Shown piece after piece: positions 28,301 to 40,300 of a DNA stretch of 64,000 nucleotides. The notes under the pieces are model-generated. The model saw only the letters and a program-made list of their open reading frames with translations. It was not told the origin of the DNA and did no database searches. A program made the position numbers and the translations under genes. Position 1 is the stretch's first letter, and each line of letters begins with the position of its first letter. The stretch is from Congeria kusceri (lineage: Eukaryota; Mollusca; Bivalvia; Myida; Dreissenidae), in assembly GCA_027627225.1 (NCBI GenBank), contig CM051033.1, positions 45,450,816-45,514,815 of the forward strand, given 5' to 3'.

Positions 28301-31300
28301 AGCCATCAGGTCTGTGTCCCACTTGGTGACTTCTAATGATGTTTTCTTTCAGAATCGTCTACTAGAAGCTATCAGGTCTGTGTCCCACTTGCTGACAGCA
28401 GAGGAGAAGTCCCGTAACTGCCACGGTCCCCACCTACTGTACATACACTCTGAGGTCTCTGGCGACCCCTATCCAACCTCTCTACCCGGGATCTTCCCTG
28501 ACATAGCCATCAACCATGCCAGGTAGGCACAAATTCCATACATGGACACCAAAATAATATTCACTTGCTATTAAGGTAGAAACTTCCTAATGATTTCGGA
28601 AATACTCACGAAATATCGGTTAACTTCGGCCCATTCGCCACTAACCGTAAATCTAATCGATGTGATCTGAAACAGACATTATTTTCGCAAAATAAACATT
28701 GCTTTTTGAATTCTGAGTTATTTTCAATTAAATTTGTAAAATAAATGCTTATTGGTGTTTGAAGATGAAAGTAAAAAATGTAGTTTGAACAAAAACAAGG
28801 TTCACTGGCATGGGGAATGCCTTCAAATGACGTCATTGTTGGGAATTTCTGTTAACATTCAATCATGACGTTTTCGCGATAGGTCTGGTGTATTTCATTA
28901 CACTAAAGTTAAAATACTTATAAATAAACGTCCAAAGAGTATTATTATTGAACATAATTATTCGTTTATAAAAACATATCTGCGGGAAGGAGATACGTGC
29001 CCATCGCTGTGTAATAACATTCATTCACATGTAAAACTTGGAAAAGGTGTGAGTCGAGATAGGCGGAGAGCGAGACATCGGTTGATCGAGTTTTGTGTTC
29101 CGTTGGATAATAAAAATACTGTACATTGTGTAAACATGGGTGTTCCACTGAGGAATTTTGACGAGATCTACCGCTGTAAAAATCATCTGAAAGTTATGTA
29201 TCGGCAAACTGGTGAGGGTGGTCTAAGAGACATCTTATCCAAAATCAGTGACAGTCACAAGCTCCGAGAAGATTCTTGAGGAAGTTATCTCAAGGTTTTG
29301 ACAGTTTTTTTTAAACTTGTTAACCCAATGTTAAGTGATTTTTTTTAAACACACAATTATAAAAAATTATATATTATTTTTCTGTATTTGGTAACCATGG
29401 ATATGTGAACCCCAGCTAGTTGCTTTTTTTATTCACACAAAGCACTATTTCTTTTACATTAATGCAAAATGAAAGCATTTAATAATGCTTTTAGATTATA
29501 ATTAGCAGAAAAAAACTGTATTTTAACATAAAAGGAAAATATTTGCTATTTATTATTTATTTTTTATAATGTTCTGTTTTAAAACATATAATTGCTTCAT
29601 TCCAAATTATTTACCTTGAGCTTTTTGTATTGAACCTATGTCAAGTTATACCCTTTTCCTCTCGGATAAGGTTATATTATATTTTGGTTTTACTGATTTT
29701 GGCATACTATGAAATAAATGTTAAAAAAAAAGGGCATTGGTGTTTGGCGTTTTTTTACTGTTATGAAATGTGTTGTTTTTTTATCATATGCGTAGCCAAA
29801 TTTAAGGTCATAAGTATTTTTGGTCAACTTAAGTACTTATGTTTTTTAAATACTTTTTCAATACATACATCTTTAATGTATCAAATAAAGCAATTCAGGA
29901 TTAAATAAAATACTTTTTGACAATATGTCAGTCATTTTTGTAAGTGTACCCCATAGAAATTTTAAGTTCAAATAGAAAAATGAGGGGTGATAACAAATAT
30001 CGCATTTTTGTCATAACGTGTGGTTAGATTTTGTTTATATTTCGCAGTTTAGTCTCATAATACATTTAATGATTAAAGATAATAAGAACATCAAGGTTTG
30101 AAAAAAGTCCCATTAGGGGCTTTCTACCTTAAAAGAGCTTTATAATTTTGTTGAAAATCGGTTGTAGAAATATTTCACTGTTTTGATTTCAAGAAATAGA
30201 TATTCTTTGTTGTGTAAACTTATGATAACCTTTGTTTAATGAGTTTTTTTTCTGTTTCCTGACTTCACAAAATAATAATGGTTGTACAGCCCATTTGTAT
30301 GTTGGTGATACAAAAAATGTTGATTGTTCTGATATTTCTTGATGGTATTCACCAAAAAAAGATCAATTATTTGCATACTTTTTATCTGGTAATACAGTAT
30401 ATATTTTATCTACGTTATTACATCATTGACAACTTGTCAAATCTTAATTTGCTAAGAAATTCTTTGTAGTTGGGATGTACTTTTGTAGGTTAACGAAGAT
30501 AGAGAAGGATATCTTCCACTTAGCCTCCAGTAAGCTGCGTAAGGGGCTGCTACCAGGGGCCAAGCTTGACGTCTTCTATCCAGGATTCCCCACCCTCAAA
30601 CACATACCACATAAGGTAACATGCACCTTCTATCCAGGCTTCCCCACTCTCAAACACATACCACATAAGGTATCATGCACCTTCCATCAAGGCTTCCCCA
30701 CCCTCAAACACATACCACATAAGGTATCATGCACCTTCTATCAAGGCTTTCCCACTCTCAAACACATACCACATAAGGTAACATGCAACTTCTATCCAGG
30801 CTTCCCCACTCTTAAACACATACCACATAAGGTAACATGCAACTTCTATCCCGGCTTCCCACCCTTTAACACCTACCACATAAGTTAACATGCAACTTCT
30901 ATCCAGGCTTCCCACCCTCAAACACCTACCACATAAGGTAACATGCAACTTCTATCCAGGCTTACCCACTCTTAAACACATACCACATAAGGTAACATGC
31001 AACTTCTATCCAGGCTTCCCACTATCAAACACATACCACATAAGGTAAGATGCAGCTTCTATCCAGGCTTCCCCACCCTCAAACACATACCACATAAGGT
31101 AACATGCAACTTCTATCCAGGCTTCCCACCCTCAAACACATACCACATAAGGTAACATGCAACTTCTATCCAGGCTTCCCACCCTCAGACACATACCACA
31201 TAAGGTAACATGCAACTTCTATCCAGGCTTCCCACCCTCAGACACATACCACATAAGGTAACATGCAACTTCTATCCAGGCTTCCCACCCTCAGACACAT

Positions 31301-34300
31301 ACCACATAAGGTAACATGCAACTTCTATCCAGGCTTCCCACCCTCAGACACATACCACATATGGTAACATGCAACTACTATCCCGGCTTCCCACCCTTTA
31401 ACACCTACCACATATTTACATGCAACTTCTATCCAGGCTTCCCCACTGTCAAACATTTTGCGAGTATGCGAGCCTAAATTCGAACCCTGCACCCATCCAG
31501 GATTGTCCACCCTCAAACACATAACACATACTGTAATATGCAACTTCTATTCAGGATTTCCCACCCTCAAACACATGCCACATAAGGTAATATGCAACTT
31601 CTATCCAGGATTTCCCACTCTCAAACACATTACACATAAGGTAATATGCAACTTCTATTCAGGATTTCCCACCCTCAAACACATACCACATAAGGTAATA
31701 TGCAACTTCTATCCAGGATTTCCCACCCTCAAACACATACCACATAAGGTAATATGCAACTTCTATTCAGGATTTCCCACTCTCAAACACATTACACATA
31801 AGGTAACATGCATCTTCTATTCAGGATTTCCCACTGTCAAACACATACCACATAAGGTAACATGCAACTTCTATCCAGGATTTCGCTCTGAAACACATAC
31901 CACATATGGTAACATGCAACTTCTATTCAGGATTTCCCACTCGCAAAACATAACACATAAGTAACATGCAACTTCTATTCAGGATTTCCCACCCTCAAAC
32001 ACATGCAACATAAGGTAACATGCAACTTCTATTCATGATTTACCACTCTCAAACACGTAATACATAAGGTAACATGCAACTTCTATTCAGGCTTTTCCAC
32101 TCTCAAACACATAACATGCAACTTCTATCCAGGATTTCCCACTCTCAAACACATGACACATAAGGTAACATGCAACTTCTATTCAGGATTGCCCACCATC
32201 AAATAATACTACATAAGGTAAGATGCAACTTCCATCCAGGATTTCCCACTCGGAAACACATATTATATTAGAATTTAGGTGACCTGCGACAGTTTTTTCA
32301 AAGTGGCAAACTTTATTGGTGACAACATAATTTTAGACAGTGCTAAATCTGATTTGTGAAATCTCAATTGCAACAAAACAGGGGGCAGATTAAGTTACAC
32401 AGAGCCTCAAAACATGGCCTTATGGCATTGTTTGTTATCAGATCATTAATTAGCCAGTTGTTGCAGACGAGCGTGTCATGGTGTGAAAGCCTGTCTCTGA
32501 AGTCACAGCATCAGTTTTCCGCTCGGTTAGGCAAAGTCACACTCAGTTGAAATCCAAATCAGAACTATTGATTTTTAATCTTCTGACTAGTTATTATTGT
32601 GTAATGATTTTTTCTGCAATAGGGGAAATTTCAGTTCAAAATAAGAACACAGGCAGCAAAAAAGAGCAACTTTGGGCATGTGGAAAACACGGAGCAACAG
32701 ATAAGGCTCGTAATTGCGTAAATACGCAATTCTGAAACCCCTTTTACGCAATTGATCTTATACTTATGAGTAACAAAACTCAATTAAAATACCCAATACG
32801 CAATTGTGAAACCCCTTTTACGCAATTGATCTTATACTTATGAGTAACAAAACTCAATTAAAATACCCAATACACAAAAAACGGCAAACTTGGTGCGTAA
32901 AGTGATTGACTGACATGGGTTAAAAAAGAACGATAGATGTGAATGAAACAGCAAAAAATTGTTATGTTTCGAAAGGACAGAGTCTGACACCTATAGGACG
33001 AAGCAGTTTGATTGAGAACCATTGAAATATTCAGTAATTTTTTTTTCACTGGCATTAGATCTTCTAAATAGTATCAAAACAATGGCGAATTGAAGTTACA
33101 TTGAATTGGGTACACACCAGGGTAATCGCATATTGGATATTTTCTGACGTCATTTAAGCCACAAAAACCAAGGGGCAAAAATTGACAAGAATAGCACTAT
33201 CAGTGTTAATGTTTTGTGGCAATGCTTTATAATGTGTCAAAATTGGGTCTGCTAATCAGACTGCGCCTTGAAAACTGTTTAAAATATTTCAGAATTTATG
33301 CAGTTTAGATACTTAGATCTATGTGTTGATGCAGGTTTAGTGCTGTGCAACAAGAAATGGTTATGTTTGCAATACATTAAAGAAAAACTCACGTATTGTG
33401 GTTGTTGTACAAAATTGGGAGATCATCTTTGTCTAATACTCAATTATTTTTACTCTAATGGGGTAACATAATTTACAGTACTCAGATATTTTTTCAGTAC
33501 TCAATTTTTTAAAATATGATGGGGTAATACCCAATTCTGACAGAATCCTTATGTGTTGCTCTGGTAAACATTTATTCCAAAACGAGGCTGATAGCTTAAA
33601 ATGAAGGAAAACAGTTCTGTGTCTGGATTTATTTCTGAACCTTAACAAACTGTCCACAGTCATGATGAATTTTAACATTTTGAATTATGGACAGACAGTT
33701 GTTATATCAACAAATGAAGATCTAAATTAGAAGGAGGATTTACCAATCTTCAAGTAAAGTGTTATTTTGATATTGTCATATATTTTCGTGCCCCTACAAA
33801 ACGGTCAACATTACTAAATCTGTTCAAATGAAGTGTTGTAAAATCTTAATTTCCTACAATTAACGATTATAACTGCTAAGTTTTAATTATTAGAATGCAG
33901 TTATTAATGCTATATGATAGTGACAGTTACAATTAATTAGATTCTGAAGCATGTCAATAGATGATTGACAAATAAAATTGGCTCAAACTTTTCAAAAGTG
34001 GCGAATTTTAGTGGCAACAACTTTTTTTGAGCCAGCGGAACCCCTGCAAACTCACTGATTTCCTAAATTGTTCAAACCTTTGTTAGAATCTGTGCTTCAT
34101 ATCAAGATTAATAATTGTTTGATTCATTATTTGAAGGTAAACATAGTAATATGTCTTGAATATGAGATGCTACATGTACATATTCGAACAATTTTAACAG
34201 TTCGTATGATTTTGTCTCCTCAGAAATGACAATTCCAGTACATTCATTTGTTTGAATTCAATCCTGAATCTTTTTTTTTTTTTTTATATTAAATATCAAT

Positions 34301-37300
34301 AAAACATACATTATACATACACATGTATATACATGCAGTTTACACTGAGAATACACATGAGAAATGAGTTCAAAAACACTTAAAGCAAGCATATGCAAGT
34401 AAATTATTTCCCAAAATTTAAACGGAGAAAAAAGAGCAACAGTTTATGCATGTATAATGACGTGTTTTACCAGATGTGTTTTCTTTTTATCTTAAAAAAA
34501 AAATATGCTAACTAGTTAATCTTGCTATAAAAGAGAGGTGCTGACAAAAAAAGGAAAAAAGAAATAAAAAGTGAGGTTCATGTCTGACTGTCGATTAAAA
34601 TTCGATATTTTGTATAAAATCTTTCAAGTGTATCATTTTTTAGGGCTATTTCGTGTTCAATATCAAGACGTGATGTCAAGATCGAAATAAAACTTTTGAA
34701 GTCGGGATTACGATCCCGACATTTCATTGTGAATATAATTTATTTCATTAGATAGATAATAAAATTGATCGTTGTTGCGTTTTTATTGTTGTCTAACTGA
34801 CCGAAACATACTAGTTCGTAGTTAAAATATACTAAAATGCCTGTATCGTATAAATAATCAGAGAGTTTGCTCCATAAGTGTTGCGAAACACGGCATTTCC
34901 AAAACAAGTGTTCAATATCCTCATAGTATTCATTGCACAAATCACACATGTTAGAATGTATCAATTTGCATCGATAGAGATATGTATTTGTTGGGGTTAA
35001 GCGCATAATAAATTTATATTGAAAGCATCTAAGACTTGTGTCAGTACATGTTTGGTGTACTAATGTATATATTTTAGTCCAATTTAATTCTTTATTTTGC
35101 AAAATGTCTTGCCATTTATTCTCTGATGTTGCACTTGTATTAGATACTTTTGATAACTGAAGGTTGTACAAAACTCTATTTGGTTGGCTTGATGTCTTAA
35201 CTATATCCAATAATGTTTTATTTCTATGTCCTGTTAAGAAACGTTCGTCTACAGTTTCCAATAAATGTTTTGGTATATTATTTATTAGACTATTGTACTT
35301 TAAGAAATCGCCGTTAGATGCATTGTAAATATATTTAAAATCTGCAAAACTATAAAATTTATTCATCTGGAAGTCAATTAACTGATCAATAAATTTTATA
35401 CCTTTATCATGCCATTCTTTCCAATACAGAGTTTTGTTTTCAATCTTTATCTCACTATTATTCCATATAATATGTTTACTAAAATCATGTTGATAGCAAT
35501 TTTTACTCGCGTTCCAACCGTTAAGTATATTTTCAAAAAATACATTATTTTTACAAATACGTTTAATGTCTGGTGGTCGTAAATTTGACTCAAAAAGCAA
35601 TTCCCCTCCGTATTTTTTAACAATAGTATCGTATATGCACTTCCATGAGCTGTTATTTTGTGCAAGAAGCCGCTTAACCCAACAACCCTTAATAGAATTT
35701 AAAAACATTTCGATGTCTGTTAACTTTAAACCTCCATGTTTATAATTCATAATGATTTTAGTGCGTTTAATTTTATCTGGTTTACCATCCCATACCAAAT
35801 TAAAAATCTGTTTTGTTACGTTTTTAAAAATATGTTTTGAGGGATTTGGTAAGACAGTAAAAGGATATACTAATTTTGGTAGTGCAAAGGTTTTAATTAC
35901 TGTAATTTTTCCAAATAGGGTCAGTTTCCTATGTTGCCATTGTTTGAGGCAATCGCTAAATGCATTTAATTTAGGTTCTAAGTTTAGGGTTACATTTTTT
36001 GTTTTACAATTATAAAAATTCAATCCTAATGTTTTCGCAGATTCAGATGTCCAATTAAATTTGTAATTCTGACAAAACGTTATAGCTGTATTTTTTAAAA
36101 TCCCTGCCCTCAGTATGGTTGATTTGAAAATGTTAAGGTTTAATCCAGAGGTATGACCGAATTGTGTTATTGTATTTATGAGGTTTTCAAAGGAGGCTTG
36201 CGAACCGTTGTTAAAAAATGTAGCGTCGTCTGCGAATAGTGATTGTTTTAATTCTACCCCGTTTATGTTAATACCTGTGATTGTTCGTTCTTTTTCAATA
36301 TAATTGGAAAGTAATTCGATACATATTACAAATAAGGATGACGAGAGTGGACAACCCTGTCGGACTCCATTTTTTATTTTAAAACTTTCGGACATATGCC
36401 CATTGTTCATTATAACACTATTTATATCATGATAGAAAAGTCTAACCCATCGAATAAGGTCATCACCGAAGTTGAAGTGTTTTAAACATTTAAACATAAA
36501 ATCATGATTCAAGGTATCATATGCTTTTTCAAAATCAGAGAAAAATAAAAGACCGGGCATTTTTTTGTTTTCGAGATATTCTAATATTTCAAAAATTAAC
36601 CTTACATTCTCTCCAATATAGCGCCCCTTTATAAAACCTGTTTGTGTTGGAGCTATTATTAACGGTATAACTTTTTTTATTCTGTTTGTTATGGTCTTTG
36701 TAGCTATCTTATAGTCTACATTAAGAAGTGATATTGGTCGCCAGTTTGTTAAAACAGAAGTGTCTTTATCTTGCTTAGGAATTAAGGATATGATACTTTG
36801 TTTTTGTAGATCAGTTAAATTTCCAGTGGTGAACGAATAGTTAATTGCAGCTGTAAATGTTTGTTTTATGTCTTCCCAGAATATTTTGTAGAACTCTGCT
36901 GTTAATCCATCTGAGCCCGGACTTTTATTATTGTTCATCTGTTTTAAGGCATTATGGCATTCTTCTGCTGATAAAAGCCCTTCGCAGATGGTTTTATCGT
37001 TATCATTGCGATTATTTATTGGTACGTTAAAAAAATCAATGTTTGATGTTTTATTGTTTTGTTTTTGATAAATTGATTTAAAGAAATTTACTTCTTCCTG
37101 TAGAATTTCATTTTGGTTTGTTACATTAAGTATCATTGACTTTTAAGCATTTAATTATTTTCTTTTCAGCATGTCTTTTTTCTAAGTTTGCAAAAAAGGC
37201 ACTATTTTTTTCGTTACTTTCAACATAAATAGCTTTGGATCTTAATATTATTCCATTAATTTTTTTGTCCCGTATATTTTCCAACAACTGTTTTTTGCAC

Positions 37301-40300
37301 GATATTTCCTCTAACTTTTCTATTTTATAATTATTTACTATTTCTTGCTCAAGATTTTCGATTTCTTTAATTAATTTTATTTCTTGCTGATTATCGTCCT
37401 TTTTCTTCTGGCTAGCAAATTCTATTGTTACATTTCTTATGTTGCCTTTTACTAATTCCCATTTAATATTTGGGTTTGCATTCTTGTTATGAGCTAACAT
37501 TTCATTAATTGAATTTCTTATTAATAATTGATATTCTGTATTTAAAAGTAGACTGTTGTTTATTTTAAAGTATCCTGGTCCCCTTTTCTGTGAAATAAAA
37601 TCTATCTTAAGTATAACACTAGAATGGTCTGTTTTATATCCTGTTTGTATTGCGCAATCTATTGTCATATTACATAATGAGTCCGTAATTATAAAAAAGT
37701 CAAGCCTACTGAAAATTGGTGGCTTACCATTAGAGTGCCATGTATATTGACGTTTATTTGGATTATGCATTCTCCATATATCGATAAGATTATATTCGTT
37801 TATTATGTTATTTATGCTTTCTCTACAATTTTTATGTGTATCAGTTCGGCCATTTTTCTTGTCCATGTTAGTGTTTAAAACTGTATTAAAATCGCCTCCA
37901 ATGATAACATAATCCTCTATATTTGCTAAATATTTACACAGAGTTGTAAACAGGTCCGTATCATCATTATTGGGTCCATAAAGATTAATGAGTGTAACAA
38001 TATTTTCATTAATTTCCAATTTCAAAGCTTGCAAGCGTCCTGGTATGATCATATTTTAAAATATTCATTTTATATTTGGGGTTTATAAGTATTGCTACCC
38101 CTTCTTTGTTTGATTTCGTACCACTAAAATAGGATTGGCCGTTCCATTCGTGCGTCCATGATTTTGTGGTGTCATTGGTTGAATGTGTTTCTTGCAGTAT
38201 ATAGAATGAAAAATCTTTAATTTTCAACCATTCGAATACTTGAAGTCGCTTTTTCTTATCACCTAAACCTTTAACATTTAATGAGAATATTATTGTTTCC
38301 ATTTAACATTAGACGATTTTTCAAAGAGACAGTCAGACATTCTCTCATATAAGAAGTTTTTTTTTTAAATCCATTCATTTGGAAAAAATAACAATACGTT
38401 ATTTTAAGTGATTTAAAGTTTTCCTTGTTTATCATGTCTAATTGTATATTTAGATGTGAGCGACAAATTTTCTATCACAATTAATAAACAATATTCTATG
38501 CATTTCTACAAAGATGAATGTGTTATATAAAACACAAGAGTAGTCAAAAAAAATATAATAATTTCAACTAAATAAATGTATATGTATTAATTTTATAAAA
38601 GTGGTGTTGACATGAGAAGTTATGTATATGTTAATAGATTTATATTTATGATTGGTATCAAACACCTGCAATAGAATGGAGATCTCTCTATTTCAGAGTC
38701 TTGTGTGAAAATTGATTTTAAGAGTAGTATTGTGTAATCGCCATATATATTCAAATTATTAACAACTGTATATGTAATTTTAGTATCGTCTATCTGTTTT
38801 CATTTAAAACAAATTTGGTAAATTACCGCATCAAGTGTAGGTATAACATTTTAAAAAAGGGTGTTGTTGACATGGATGAATGTTCACAATAGAGCGGATC
38901 ATATAGTTAATCTAGATACATCTTTTCTTTTTCTTTTTAAAAAAAAAAACAAAAAAAAAACAACAACAACAAACTATTGTTGGTTACTAGAAATTATCAT
39001 ATACAAAAAACCATATTTAATTGCCATATTTGATTAATCTCTAGATGTTTATGTTTGATTTTTTTTTTTATATACGATTTACTCTTATATAGCCAAATAT
39101 TCTTGTATAAAAAACAAGGAGAAAAAAGGAAAAAGAAAAGGAAACTATTGGAATTTGTGTTTTACACCAAAACATTGTCAATCTCACATCGAAAAACAAA
39201 AGCATGTGAGCATAACAGTTGGTGAGTTACATTTGTTATCCATATTCTGTTTTTGATAACCTCTAAGGGATGTGTTTAATTACATCTATAATATATTTAT
39301 ATTATCATATATTCTATTAAATCTTTGTGTAATTAGTCCCTTGGTAATACATGTATCATTAATACAACAAGCAAGCATAATTATGTTTGTTAACCAAAAG
39401 AGGTTGTTCTCACATCGAAAGCAACAAAAACATGTGACCATAACCTTTGGTTGAGGTATAACTGTTAATTATATAAAAATTATTGTTACCTTTCCGTATT
39501 GTATTTTATAATAACCTTTAGACACATAATTTAATATGACTGATCACATTTTAATACTGACACAATTTTGATTATATTTTGCATGTTCCCCTAATAATAT
39601 ATGTAAAAAAATTATAATTTATCAATGTAGATATAAAAAAAAAAAAAAAAAAAAACTCCCCCATATCGTATACAAGAATGGCAGTGCATCAAGAATATAA
39701 TCCATAACGTATCTTTCTATTACCAATAAACTAGACAAACTATGATTTACATCAAAATGTTAATAATAACATTTACTTTTAAATATTTTTCTATTTTACA
39801 TTATCGAAGTTATATTTGTCACAACAATTATAAACAAATTTAGATGGCTATTTAGAATTTACAAATTTATTTAATGCAAATTATTACCAATAAACTAAAC
39901 AAACTTTGGTTTACATCAGTGTCAATACTAACAAACGATAGAGAAGGATAATAATTATCGCGTATTATTACCAATATACTAAACAAACTAAGGTTTACTT
40001 CAAAGTGTTAATAGTAACATTTACTTCTCAAAAATATAACTAATTTACAAATACTATCGAAGTTATATTTGTCACGACAATTGAAAAAAAAAAAAAAAAA
40101 TTAGATGACTATTAAAAATTTATTAATTTTTTTCAAGAGCTAAGGTTTTTATTAAAATATTAGCTTATGCAGTTGAAACTACGCTATATATGCTATCTTA
40201 TGTTAAAATTTTTTTTTGTTAAAACCCTTGTAATAGTGCTGCTCGTAATTATAAATATGCTTATTTGTTTGTAAAAAGGTCCATAGAGCATGTACATCTT

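Noticed and set aside
29049..29279. 76-codon ORF as a host gene
   Set aside because: Lies inside a TTAA-flanked transposon-like element with no splice or homology support; mentioned only as part of that element.
30616..31964. ORFs of repeated [11 protein letters not shown] beyond exon 13
   Set aside because: They are copies of the exon end within the intron. Kept as a splice question in the findings but not annotated as coding.
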